Assembly: GCF_021739485.1 (NCBI RefSeq)
Contig: NZ_JAJFNK010000008.1
Span: 94,312-158,311, forward strand
DNA: 64,000 bases
Source: Alicyclobacillus tolerans
GTDB taxonomy: Bacteria; Bacillota; Bacilli; Alicyclobacillales; Alicyclobacillaceae
Reading direction: 5' to 3'
Part shown: piece by piece, positions 36,768-45,445 of the stretch
Layout: every line of letters begins with the position of its first letter
How positions within the stretch are numbered: position 1 is the stretch's first letter
Translations under genes and position numbers: made by a program
The notes under the pieces: model-generated
What the model was told of the DNA's origin: nothing
The model's input: the letters and a program-made list of their open reading frames with translations, nothing else
Databases searched by the model: none

Positions 36768-37445
36768 GTGTGGAGAAGCGAAGGGAAGCGAAAAGCTATG
36801 ACAGATCACAAGAAAGCCACATCTTTAGAATTGGGGAATGACAGCAAGGGTCTAACTCGACGCCAATTTCTCACGTATGTTTTGGGAGGAACCGGTGCGT
36901 TCATGGCGTCTACTGTGATGACTCCTCTTCTGATCAGTTCTGCCGATCCGTTGCATCGAAGTGCAGGAGGGTCATATGCCAAAACCTCATGGAAAGTCTC
37001 AGATTTTGATGATAAACTTCCGAAACATGTGACCTACCTTCAACATATCGATGACGGATGGAATTCTCAAGACAAACCAAATGATGTTTACGTGATTAAA
37101 TATCAGAAGAAATTAATGATTATGTCTCATGTTTGTACCCACTTGGGATGTCATGTGAAAGGTTCAACACACAACGGGAAGTCCATTGCTCCTGAGTACA
37201 GTGACGGACTCAAGGCCGGATCGGTCAGTTACGATCCCAATATTGGGCCAAAAAGTTGGTTTTTCTGTCCGTGTCATGGAAGTCATTATGATAATTATGG
37301 TGTCAATACGCCGAATTCTCCCGCTCCACGTCCGTTGGATTTGTATCAATATAAAGTGGATTCAGATGGATATGTTTGGGTGGGACCAAGTTTCAAACGT
37401 TACGATAACAATTGGGAGCATAACCCAAACCCGGAAGTGGATTAA
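36768..37445 (+). CDS. Rieske [2Fe-2S] protein with twin-arginine signal
   Basis: 225 residues from GTG 36768, close after AAGGAGGT (only 3 bases), or 215 from ATG 36798; the start is unsettled. A Tat signal is seen (LTRRQFLTYVLGG then a hydrophobic stretch), so the protein is exported folded and anchored on the outer membrane face. Both cluster motifs are intact: CTHLGC and CPCHGSHYD. Usually such proteins partner a cytochrome b in a bc or b6f-like complex; no cytochrome gene is adjacent, which is odd. Two zinc-ribbon genes follow. Confidence 0.9.
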   Translation: MWRSEGKRKAMTDHKKATSLELGNDSKGLTRRQFLTYVLGGTGAFMASTVMTPLLISSADPLHRSAGGSYAKTSWKVSDFDDKLPKHVTYLQHIDDGWNSQDKPNDVYVIKYQKKLMIMSHVCTHLGCHVKGSTHNGKSIAPEYSDGLKAGSVSYDPNIGPKSWFFCPCHGSHYDNYGVNTPNSPAPRPLDLYQYKVDSDGYVWVGPSFKRYDNNWEHNPNPEVD

Positions 37446-37531
37446 TCCCAAAAATAGTCGGATAGAACTATTGACTACTTTATTTGATGGTATATATTCG
37501 ATGTGAATGTCTGGGGTAAAGGGATGATGGA

Positions 37532-37741
37532 ATGCGTCGATATACCGTAGAAGAAGATCGTTTTATCTGTATACATTGTGATCGACGGATGGATTCGGAC
37601 TTGGCATCGAAAGTATTTCGTGTTGGACTCCGAGTGATAGGTCGACACGTCTACGGATTGGGAGTCTGCAAAAGTTGTAGAACAATACAGACCATCCGAA
37701 AAGAGAGCAGAATTCTACAAAAGACTCACTGGAATGGCTAA
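37532..37741 (+). CDS. Small zinc-ribbon-like protein 1
   Basis: 69 residues. Two CxxC pairs (CIHCDR near residue 13 and CKSCRT near residue 49) suggest one zinc site. ATG 37532 follows AAAGGGATGATGG. It is related in layout to the next gene (FICIHCDRRM against YVFCLRCDRMQ; VFRVGLRVIG against LFKTGYRRVN), so the two look like diverged duplicates. Role unknown. Confidence 0.65.
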   Translation: MRRYTVEEDRFICIHCDRRMDSDLASKVFRVGLRVIGRHVYGLGVCKSCRTIQTIRKESRILQKTHWNG

Positions 37742-37768
37742 GTCCCGGGATCACATAGAGAATTAAAA

Positions 37769-37797
37769 GCCTCTTTCCCGTTTTTCGGCAAAGAGGC
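37769..37797 (+). terminator. Hairpin between the two zinc-ribbon genes
   Basis: GCCTCTTT and AAAGAGGC pair perfectly around a 13-base loop; the following bases (TCTTGG) are a poor U tract, so termination may be partial. Confidence 0.5.
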
Positions 37798-37833
37798 TCT
37801 TGGCATTGAAAGGATAAGGGGGAAGATAAAGAG

Positions 37834-38064
37834 ATGACAGAGGGACAAGCGTACGTATTCTGTTTACGTTGTGATCGAATGCAAGAACAGCAACCGTGGC
37901 ATCGGTTGTTTAAGACCGGATATCGGAGAGTGAACGGAACGGATTATCCGATCGCACTATGCATGAGTGAATGTGATTTCCAGAAAATGGACGGGGGGGG
38001 GGGTATATCTAACCAACAAAGTAAATTTTTGGAATATCCCGAATCCCCGGAGCTGGATGGATAA
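37834..38064 (+). CDS. Small zinc-ribbon-like protein 2
   Basis: 76 residues; ATG 37834 follows GGGGGAAGATAAAGAG. One CxxC (CLRCDR) is followed by only CMSEC further on, so the second metal pair is altered compared with protein 1. A run of nine G at 37993-38001 encodes a glycine stretch and is a possible slip site. It ends 5 bases before the GGDEF gene. Confidence 0.6.
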   Translation: MTEGQAYVFCLRCDRMQEQQPWHRLFKTGYRRVNGTDYPIALCMSECDFQKMDGGGGISNQQSKFLEYPESPELDG

Positions 38065-38069
38065 ATGGG

Positions 38070-39173
38070 ATGAGGGTGCCATATTTGGAAGAGCAAAATG
38101 AGAAATCAGTAACGTTTAAATCGGTACGTTGGAATCGTCGTGTTTTGAATGGGTTTTGGTCACTTGTGGTGTTGTTCGGAATTTTGGAAGGGTTTAATTC
38201 TCTGGTAATACGTCACGGTCAATCGTTGACCATCAAGCACTCGGTGGTATTATCCGTTGGGATTCAGGTTCTCATTGTTGCCCTATCGGAAGTCTTGATA
38301 CGGAGTTTACCGTCAAATGCAGAAAATGTCCTGATTGTAGTCATGACTTTTCTCGTCATGGTTTTGATTGTAACTGTTTCCAACCTACAATTTCTATCGA
38401 GTTTTGTCCTTTTGCCTCTTATTGTATCCATGTTTTCTTTTAATACGAAGAAAGTGATCTTTACCGTATTCTTGAACATTCTTGGATACAGTTTATTGTT
38501 TTGGTTTGTTCCCAAGATGCATCCCAAGTACGTTGAGTTCGTATCGATAGATATGGTTCTTGTCGTTGGAGGATATATTGCACTCGGTATCCTAAGTCGT
38601 GGAGTTGAAATTGAAAAATCTTTAAGTGATTTATCCCATGAAAATCAAGACCTTAGAATTCAAAAGACGGTTGCAGAACGAACGGCTAAAGTGGATGGTT
38701 TGACTCAAATTTATAATCAAAGCGCATTTCATCAGTTTTTAAGCTCGATTCTTGAATATGCGTCAAGGAATATGAACGTTTATTTGTTAATTGCGGATAT
38801 TGATGATTTCAAACACACGAATGACCAATTTGGACATCAAGCGGGGGATGAAGTGTTAAAAATGGTTGCGTCTTGTATACAAACAGAAGTTCGTTCCCAA
38901 GACTTTGTAGCTCGATATGGAGGGGAAGAGTTTGCGATTGTTTTGACGGAAATCACCGCCGAAGAGGCCGAAAAGGTTGCAGAACGAATTCGAAATCGCA
39001 TTGCTACAACATTCATTCAAGAGATCAATGGCTACGTTACGGTAAGTATCGGAATGGAGGAATTTCGACCGGAGTATTCCAAGGAGGAATTTTTTCAACG
39101 TGCCGATGCTTTGTTGTATCAGGCAAAAGGGAACGGGAAAAATCAAGTGGTCACTTCAAAAAACAGATGTTAA
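38070..39173 (+). CDS. Membrane diguanylate cyclase (GGDEF)
   Basis: 367 residues. An N-terminal membrane domain of about six helices (residues about 28-190) is followed by a GGDEF domain with the active-site motif RYGGEEF. The inhibitory I-site RxxD is present five residues upstream (RSQD), so product inhibition by c-di-GMP is expected. The substrate-binding Asp/Asn positions (ADIDDFKHTNDQFGH) are intact. It stands convergent with the PilZ glycosyltransferase gene, the likely output of its product. Confidence 0.93.
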   Translation: MRVPYLEEQNEKSVTFKSVRWNRRVLNGFWSLVVLFGILEGFNSLVIRHGQSLTIKHSVVLSVGIQVLIVALSEVLIRSLPSNAENVLIVVMTFLVMVLIVTVSNLQFLSSFVLLPLIVSMFSFNTKKVIFTVFLNILGYSLLFWFVPKMHPKYVEFVSIDMVLVVGGYIALGILSRGVEIEKSLSDLSHENQDLRIQKTVAERTAKVDGLTQIYNQSAFHQFLSSILEYASRNMNVYLLIADIDDFKHTNDQFGHQAGDEVLKMVASCIQTEVRSQDFVARYGGEEFAIVLTEITAEEAEKVAERIRNRIATTFIQEINGYVTVSIGMEEFRPEYSKEEFFQRADALLYQAKGNGKNQVVTSKNRC

Positions 39174-39226
39174 GATGGCGAGATACAGTGTTTTATGAAT
39201 ACTGTACATCGGTGAGTTTCACATTT

Positions 39227-41305
39227 TTACGAATCCAAACTAGATTGATGTTGGGACTTGAGCGATACATTGGTACTTAAACGGTTTCTACGCCGTTTGC
39301 GAGAGCTTGGTGAACGGAAAATTTCAAATCGCAAGTTCTTTAATTTCAATGCACGCATGACCGTGGCTATAAATGTGTGACCGGGATGCAATTGGTATTC
39401 ACGTTCGACATCCTCTTCTTGATTGAACATGATTTGGACAATCTCCTTATATTGCTGTTGGCTCATATCCAACCACTTAAATGAGTATTGAAAGTTCTCA
39501 TGAGACCGAACAATGGCCTGTGCCATGATTGGGGATGACAAAACACCAAAGATGTGAATTTTGACAGACTGATTAAACTGGATTTGTGAAAATGGGAGTT
39601 CGATACGAATCCCCGTTTCACTGATGTCTATAGTTCGCCCTTCATACATCTCTTTTCCGTGTTGTACTTTGCAGGGCAAGTTGGCTGAAAATCTTTCAGA
39701 TTTACGATATCTGGGTTGTTCAATACTCGTGAAAATACTTAATAGAATGGCACCTAGATTATAAATGTCCCAAAAATCATTGATATAATCATAATTGTCA
39801 ACGTGATGAGTTTTTGCTACCAAGACAAGTTGGGTGACCAAGCCACTGACACAGAATAACCCTAAAAATAATTGAGGAATGAATACGTTCCACGTAATCT
39901 CTAGGCGTCGATTCACAATTCCCTTTTTCGTCACGTGGAAGATTCTTGACTTTCTCTTTCGTAATCCGAAAGTTTCAGATACGGCTGAAACGGCTAACAC
40001 GGGTGTCAGTGCCGTTTCGTAGATATGGCTCCAATAGATATTGCGTCTGTTTCGCGCCAACACTCGAAAACTCAACATGCTGGCAATATATCTAGGTAGC
40101 CATATTAAGACTAGAATAAAGAAATTGGTGCGAATGGATTGAATCCCGAAGTCTAAATAAAGAATTGGAGAAAGGATGTAGATCAGTTTTTGGATTCCAA
40201 AGAACCAATACATGACCCCAGAGAAATAAATGAATCTTTGCATCAAGGATAAGCCGGGGACTGTGAGGGGATTCCATCGTTTTGCGGATTGCAAGTTCCC
40301 TCGACACCAGCGATCGCGTTGGTGCACCAATTCTTTGAAACTTTCTGCGGAAAGTCCCTTTGCAAGTACACTTTTGACGAACTTACTTTTATAACCCTTG
40401 CTATGTAAGAGCAAAGACGTAGCCACGTCCTCTGTAATGGAGCCAGTGGGGAATCCTCCGATGGATCCTAAAGCTCGTCGGGAGAAAATCGCATTACTTC
40501 CTACAAACATAGTGGCGTTAAACTGATCCCTTGCATTTTGCATTTCGATCATAAAAAAATCTTGTTCATTGGAAACTTGAGAGTTCGACACCAAATTGTG
40601 CTGGAAGGGATCTGGATTGAAGAAAATTTGTGGTGTTTGAACGAAGCTCATCCGACGTTTTTTGAAATACCCTACAGTTTGACGAAGAAAAAAGGATTTG
40701 GGCACCATATCTGCATCAAAAATTGCGATCAATTCGCCATGAGTCATCTGTAAGGCATTGTTTAAATTTCCGGCCTTTGCGTGGTCATGCTCTGGTCTCG
40801 CAATATATCGAATACCTAGTTCTCTAGCTAGTTCTTGAACTTCGGTTCGATTTCCATCATCAAGGACATGGATTGCTAACTTTTCTTGTGGATAATCCAA
40901 ATACGTACATGCGGTGAGTGTGCGCCGTAATACCTCGATAGGCTCACTGTAGGTCGGTACGTAAACATCGACCGTAGGGCAGTATTCCAAAGAGTCAATT
41001 CGCGAACGTTTTTTGTCTTTATTTGCGGACATCAGACGATAAAAAATCATTTGTTGAACATAACCTAGTAATTCAGCAGAAAACAGTAAAATAGAAGCCA
41101 CGAGGCTCAGTGGAGAGTTAAAAATTAAGGTATAAGTTGAACGCCATATAATGTACAATGTCTCCAAAATGGTTGTATACAATAAAATAAATCGAACATG
41201 AATCCAGTTTCGGCGTATTAGAAAGAATAAGAGGTAGATCCATGCAATCTGAGCGAGTAGGTAGTAGATACCGAACCTGTATACAAGATTCATGTTCAAA
41301 GGCAC
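39227..41305 (-). CDS. Cellulose-synthase-like glycosyltransferase with PilZ domain
   Basis: 692 residues, GTG 41305 on the minus strand. Membrane GT2 enzyme of the BcsA type: four N-terminal helices, then the catalytic residues VLDDGN, IFDADMVP (DxD), TEDVATS and QRDRW (QxxRW), then further membrane helices. A C-terminal PilZ domain carries the c-di-GMP motifs RKSER (RxxxR) and DISETG (DxSxxG). Thus polymer synthesis should be switched on by c-di-GMP from the flanking cyclases. No bcsB partner is nearby, as is common in Gram-positives. The polymer is unknown. Confidence 0.9.
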   Translation of the reverse strand: MPLNMNLVYRFGIYYLLAQIAWIYLLFFLIRRNWIHVRFILLYTTILETLYIIWRSTYTLIFNSPLSLVASILLFSAELLGYVQQMIFYRLMSANKDKKRSRIDSLEYCPTVDVYVPTYSEPIEVLRRTLTACTYLDYPQEKLAIHVLDDGNRTEVQELARELGIRYIARPEHDHAKAGNLNNALQMTHGELIAIFDADMVPKSFFLRQTVGYFKKRRMSFVQTPQIFFNPDPFQHNLVSNSQVSNEQDFFMIEMQNARDQFNATMFVGSNAIFSRRALGSIGGFPTGSITEDVATSLLLHSKGYKSKFVKSVLAKGLSAESFKELVHQRDRWCRGNLQSAKRWNPLTVPGLSLMQRFIYFSGVMYWFFGIQKLIYILSPILYLDFGIQSIRTNFFILVLIWLPRYIASMLSFRVLARNRRNIYWSHIYETALTPVLAVSAVSETFGLRKRKSRIFHVTKKGIVNRRLEITWNVFIPQLFLGLFCVSGLVTQLVLVAKTHHVDNYDYINDFWDIYNLGAILLSIFTSIEQPRYRKSERFSANLPCKVQHGKEMYEGRTIDISETGIRIELPFSQIQFNQSVKIHIFGVLSSPIMAQAIVRSHENFQYSFKWLDMSQQQYKEIVQIMFNQEEDVEREYQLHPGHTFIATVMRALKLKNLRFEIFRSPSSRKRRRNRLSTNVSLKSQHQSSLDS

Positions 41306-41364
41306 AGAACGTCATCACCCGATGAAAGAGCTTCACTCATTCGATATTCTATCACATGAAAATA

Positions 41365-41397
41365 CACATGCCACCTAGTTCCCATAGGTGGCATGTG
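41365..41397 (-). terminator. Terminator of the lipoprotein gene
   Basis: CACATGCCACCTA and TAGGTGGCATGTG form a 13-base perfect stem; read on the minus strand it is followed by TATTTTC. Confidence 0.8.
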
Positions 41398-41417
41398 AAA
41401 ATCGTATTAAAAGTTGA

Positions 41418-42059
41418 TTACTGTACTGTGAATACGCCTTTCATCCATCCATCCGTTGCCATGGCACCACCCCAACCGCTCTTCCCAGAGCCACAGGTCG
41501 CCATACATTGCCAATCTAACTTTTGAGGAGTGGATGGAGTTTTAAATGAAAATTTTATCGTATCGTATTTTTCACTCGATGAACGAACGGGAATCGGCAC
41601 ATTCAGTCCAATGGTCGGAATGGTAATGGTATGAGCTACATCTGCGGTTTTCACGGAGGTCACAGTCTTTCCATCCACCGTCATGTTAGAATTCACAGTT
41701 CCGGTTACTTTATTATCTCCAGCAGGAATCGAGGCATTTCCGTCATCATAGTTTTTGACCGTGACATTTACAATCGCGTTAGCAGGGAGCGTAGCATCCG
41801 CAGGTTCGAACTTAGGCCATCCTGGCTTACCATCCATCTTTCCTGTGACCAATTTCATAGTTAAGTTGACGGTTTTCGGAGTGGAGGATGTAGAAGTACT
41901 GGAAGAATTGCTGGTCGTGTTGCTGGTAGCAGTGGATGAGGTTGAGTTCGATGGTGCTGTGGATGCGGAAGGTTGCGACGTATTCGTGCCACAGGCTGAA
42001 ATGGCGAACATTGTGGTAACACCCAATCCGGCAATAATCAAACTGCGTTTTAACATCAA
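41418..42059 (-). CDS. Lipoprotein with a possible cupredoxin-like domain
   Basis: 213 residues. Lipobox ISAC ends the signal peptide; a Ser/Thr/Asn-rich linker (about 25-62) leads to a beta-rich domain. The end DWQCMATCGSGKSGWGGAM with an upstream AHTITIP recalls blue copper proteins (His, Cys, Met), but the second histidine is not where expected, so copper binding is doubtful. Sulfocyanin-like proteins are a possible relation in acidophiles. It lies upstream of the glycosyltransferase but ends in its own terminator. Confidence 0.65.
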   Translation of the reverse strand: MMLKRSLIIAGLGVTTMFAISACGTNTSQPSASTAPSNSTSSTATSNTTSNSSSTSTSSTPKTVNLTMKLVTGKMDGKPGWPKFEPADATLPANAIVNVTVKNYDDGNASIPAGDNKVTGTVNSNMTVDGKTVTSVKTADVAHTITIPTIGLNVPIPVRSSSEKYDTIKFSFKTPSTPQKLDWQCMATCGSGKSGWGGAMATDGWMKGVFTVQ

Positions 42060-42395
42060 AAAGTCCCCCTTGTATAAGTCGTTGATTTATGAACATCATT
42101 CACTTTAGCCTGTTCATAGTAGTAAAAACAGGTTCATTTTCGCTATTTTGGTTTTAACGCAATGGACTAATCCGTATGGCTCAGTAAGAGTTAAGCATGG
42201 ACTAGTCGTAGATAGACATAGATGAGACTGTTTGGGTTAGAATGGATCCAACAAAAATGTACAAACCCTCAGAAATAGTCCTTTTGTACTAGCAGGTGTA
42301 TTTAAAATTGGTATGCAGATCGTGTAGGGATATGGCAAAATTAGTAGAAGAATGTCATGGATTATCTTGCTATTAGACAACCAAAGGAGAACAAG
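42060..42395. other. Divergent intergenic region
   Basis: 336 bases between the divergent lipoprotein and GGDEF-EAL genes. AT-rich and presumably holds both promoters; I see no clear -35/-10 pair, repeat or small gene. Confidence 0.4.
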
Positions 42396-44078
42396 ATGAA
42401 GACATTTTTTGCCCCAGCAATCTCTCTTATGAATCGGTTGAGTTATAAAGCTCGCTTTCTATTTGTTGGATTATTGAGTACGTTCCCTGTGCTTGGTGGG
42501 TTGATCGTTATCCAGCAAATCCAGCACCGAATTGTGATAGTGGCTCTGTTATGTATTGAGACCTATTTTTTGGTCGGATTGTATTTTTCCATTCAAAACG
42601 CTGTAATGCTTCTGAGACAGACGTTTCGAGAAATAGCTGTTGGAGATTTCGATGAGTTACAGAATATAGATCTTGAATTTAAGCGCTTAAAAGATTCATA
42701 TTATCAAATAATTACTGAAAAAGACCAGATAGGATACAACTTTAAAAATGCCCAAGCGCAGTTGATGTATCTGGCAGGGCATGATGCGTTAACAGGGCTT
42801 GCCAATCGTCGCTTGTTTCATGAATATTTGTCGAATAGTATCGACGATCGACGCTTAAACGGAGGTACACTCGGTCTCATTTTCGTGGATATCGATCAAT
42901 TCAAATTAATTAACGATACTTTGGGCCATATGGTTGGAGATTTGGTACTGAAAGATGTTGGAATCCGTCTTCAAGCTTGTAGAGATAGTGAGGACGTTGT
43001 TGCACGTATTGGAGGCGACGAGTTTACCATTTTATTAAGAAGTGCTAAAAATCAGGAGGAAATTAAGGTCTTTGCAGATAAAATGCTAAGATCCTTTAGA
43101 AAATCTTTCATGGTCAACGAGAATCCCATGTTTTTAACACCGAGTCTTGGGATTAGTGTGTATCCAGACGATGCAGAAAATGGAGACGAGTTATTCAAGC
43201 ATGCCGATGTAGCTATGTATCACGCGAAGGAATTAGGCGGAAATCGATACATCTTTTATTCGCCCGAAATGAATGAAGAAACGCAAAGAAGGCTTGAGTT
43301 AACAAGAATGCTTCGAGAGGCTTTGGAACGAGAGGAATTCCGGGTTTATTATCAACCCCAAATGAATATTCGAACCAATTCTGTGATGCAGGTCGAAGCC
43401 TTGGTGCGATGGCAACATCCGACTCGGGGTATCGTTTCCCCCGGAGAGTTTATTCCAGTTGCAGAAGAAACCGGCTTGATGATGCCGTTAACCCGTTGGG
43501 TGTTGCAAACCGCCTGTTCCCAAGTAAAAAAGTGGCATGCACAAGGACTGTCTAACTTGGGAGTTGCCGTGAATGTATCTCCCCAACTCTTTGAACATCG
43601 GGAGGGATTAGTTCAAATGGTGTCACAAGTTTTACAAGAAACTCAACTGGAACCGGATTATCTGGAATTGGAGATTACCGAAAGTATTAGTATGTATAGT
43701 ATCCGAGATGTAATTGAAATCTTGGGACAATTGGACGCACTCGGTATCCGAATTGCCATTGACGATTTTGGAACCGGATATTCTTCTCTCGGATATCTGA
43801 AGCATTTTCCCATTGATTCTTTAAAAATTGATCGTTCATTTATCGATGGAATTCTTGAAAATCCAAGTGATCGGGCAATTGTGGAGTCGATTATTGGGAT
43901 TGCGAATGGCCTCAAATTATCCATTATTGCAGAGGGTGTTGAGAATTCGACACAGTTACAAATTTTAGAACATGTCGGGTGCAATATCATTCAAGGTTAC
44001 TTGTTTAGTCGACCTATCCCTGCGGAAGAGTTTCATGCGTGGTGGTTGAATTATAAGAAAACCACAGATTTAACGTGA
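42396..44078 (+). CDS. GGDEF-EAL protein of cyclic di-GMP turnover
   Basis: 560 residues from ATG 42396 (AAAGGAG upstream); a frame start at 42357 lacks one. Two N-terminal membrane helices are followed by a HAMP-like/linker segment, a GGDEF domain with RIGGDEF and an EAL domain with EALVRW, NVSPQLF, EITES, IDDFGTGYSS, KIDRSF and AEGVE. Both catalytic sets look intact, so it may make or degrade c-di-GMP. The I-site RxxD is absent, unlike the other cyclase. Probably balances the PilZ glycosyltransferase. Confidence 0.92.
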   Translation: MKTFFAPAISLMNRLSYKARFLFVGLLSTFPVLGGLIVIQQIQHRIVIVALLCIETYFLVGLYFSIQNAVMLLRQTFREIAVGDFDELQNIDLEFKRLKDSYYQIITEKDQIGYNFKNAQAQLMYLAGHDALTGLANRRLFHEYLSNSIDDRRLNGGTLGLIFVDIDQFKLINDTLGHMVGDLVLKDVGIRLQACRDSEDVVARIGGDEFTILLRSAKNQEEIKVFADKMLRSFRKSFMVNENPMFLTPSLGISVYPDDAENGDELFKHADVAMYHAKELGGNRYIFYSPEMNEETQRRLELTRMLREALEREEFRVYYQPQMNIRTNSVMQVEALVRWQHPTRGIVSPGEFIPVAEETGLMMPLTRWVLQTACSQVKKWHAQGLSNLGVAVNVSPQLFEHREGLVQMVSQVLQETQLEPDYLELEITESISMYSIRDVIEILGQLDALGIRIAIDDFGTGYSSLGYLKHFPIDSLKIDRSFIDGILENPSDRAIVESIIGIANGLKLSIIAEGVENSTQLQILEHVGCNIIQGYLFSRPIPAEEFHAWWLNYKKTTDLT

Positions 44079-44238
44079 CCTATCCATGACAGGAATGTCA
44101 ACGTACAAACGTTACAGTTGTTGGGTATTGCAGTACAACCTGCATGATACCTGTGACTGTTTCACATAGTGTCACGTAACAAAATCTCAAGTGAAAACGT
44201 CTAACTTCCTGTACACAACAGGGAGGTCAAGCATTAAA

Positions 44239-44754
44239 ATGATCAAAATGAAGCTATATAAAAAATGGATAACAATCGGTCTTTTTATGACAACAATGGG
44301 GTCGTTGACAGGATGTAATACACAACAAACTACCAACGAAAATGTATACCTACCTGTCCCTATGTCCTCATATACACACAATAGCACATCAAATTATGTG
44401 AAAGTTTTTTCTGGGAATGCAGTGAACAAAAGTGGGCATTTCAAATTCAACGTAACTATCGCTCCACAAAGAACTAGTTATCTGACAACCATTTACACTA
44501 ATGGGCATGTTTCTTTGACTGGAATCTTTTCGTCTTATTCCGGTGGGGCACAGTCATTCGCGATTGTCTTCTCAAAAATAGATTCTTACGGAATCGTTAC
44601 GAAGGTCTACAATTGGGAAAATCCAATGGGGAACTACCATTCTAATATTAACTACATGATACCCGGTGGAAAAGGAATCTATAAAGTTTCTTTAGCAAAT
44701 TACGCGAGTTATGGATACAGTGTGAAAGCTCGTGGGGATATCCACTGGAACTAA
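44239..44754 (+). CDS. Putative lipoprotein, unknown
   Basis: 171 residues from ATG 44239 (ATG 44248 is also possible; GGGAGG lies 12 bases before the first). Signal peptide with lipobox LTGC. The mature part has no recognised motif; it is rich in Ser, Tyr and Asn and looks like a beta domain. Stands alone between the GGDEF-EAL gene and the AbrB-like gene. Confidence 0.65.
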   Translation: MIKMKLYKKWITIGLFMTTMGSLTGCNTQQTTNENVYLPVPMSSYTHNSTSNYVKVFSGNAVNKSGHFKFNVTIAPQRTSYLTTIYTNGHVSLTGIFSSYSGGAQSFAIVFSKIDSYGIVTKVYNWENPMGNYHSNINYMIPGGKGIYKVSLANYASYGYSVKARGDIHWN

Positions 44755-44821
44755 AAGCAAGGAACATATCAAATTGTATACCTCTGATTATGAGAAACAA
44801 ACTGCATAGACATTTCGAATC

Positions 44822-44848
44822 ATGGACAGTCACTTATAATAGTCCATC
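44822..44848. repeat. Inverted repeat around a TATAAT box before the AbrB-like gene
   Basis: ATGGAC and GTCCAT flank a loop that contains TATAAT; it could be an operator over the promoter of the gene starting at 44902. Short stem, so tentative. Confidence 0.4.
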
Positions 44849-44901
44849 TGTATCATTACGATGTAGGAAATAAAGGATATCCTTAGAGGGGGAGATTTCA
44901 T

Positions 44902-45153
44902 ATGACACCGAATCGTTTTGTTCGTAAAATAGAAACTCTGGGACGCATTCGGATTCCAATTAAAATACAGCGAGCATTAAGCATCTCAAAATTTGATGAG
45001 GTGGAAATCTATGTTGATGAGGCGAGTATCATCCTGCAAAAGTATACCCCTACGTGCGTGTTTTGCGGGAAAAATACGAATATCATTTTGTACAAAGAAA
45101 AGTACATTTGCGAGGCGTGTCGAGAACAGTTAGCTACGGTAAAAAGGAATTAA
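44902..45153 (+). CDS. AbrB/SpoVT-like swapped-hairpin regulator with zinc ribbon
   Basis: 83 residues. The N-terminal 50 residues match the AbrB DNA-binding fold (VRKIETLGRIRIPIKIQRAL, then an acidic strand VEIYVDE). The C-terminal 30 residues carry two CxxC pairs (CVFCGK and CEACRE), a common AbrB extension that binds zinc. ATG 44902 follows GAGGGGGAG. It precedes the radical SAM locus on the same strand and may control it. Confidence 0.85.
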   Translation: MTPNRFVRKIETLGRIRIPIKIQRALSISKFDEVEIYVDEASIILQKYTPTCVFCGKNTNIILYKEKYICEACREQLATVKRN

Positions 45154-45184
45154 TGCACATCTGTATCTTTGAAGGATGACCAAC

Positions 45185-45424
45185 ATGAAAAAATCCGCGT
45201 ATTACGTTCTGAGTTCTTGTTTTTTGCTTTCGGGCGGTTTTCTATATACGTTTGAACGATTTATCGCATATTACGTCTGGATTGGACAAATGTCTGCATT
45301 TTCTCACACCGGGAGTTACCCAACCACTCCGTTGTTACCCGATCTGACGTCGAATTGGTTTGTTGCTCTTTTTGTTGCCATAAGCCTCATATTATGGCTT
45401 TTAGGACTCATCAAAAAAGATTAA
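45185..45424 (+). CDS. Small protein with two membrane helices next to the radical SAM gene
   Basis: 79 residues from ATG 45185 (GAAGGA upstream) or 82 from ATG 45176. Two hydrophobic segments (YYVLSSCFLLSGGFLYTF and WFVALFVAISLILWLLGLI) enclose a Pro/Ser-rich loop. Not recognised. In a peptide locus it could be an immunity or export helper; this is inference from position only. Confidence 0.6.
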   Translation: MKKSAYYVLSSCFLLSGGFLYTFERFIAYYVWIGQMSAFSHTGSYPTTPLLPDLTSNWFVALFVAISLILWLLGLIKKD

Positions 45425-45445
45425 TTTCTCGATAAGGAGAACGAT

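Noticed and set aside
41418..42059. Firm call of a blue copper protein
   Set aside because: The His-Cys-His-Met set is incomplete by reading; left as a lipoprotein with possible cupredoxin-like fold.
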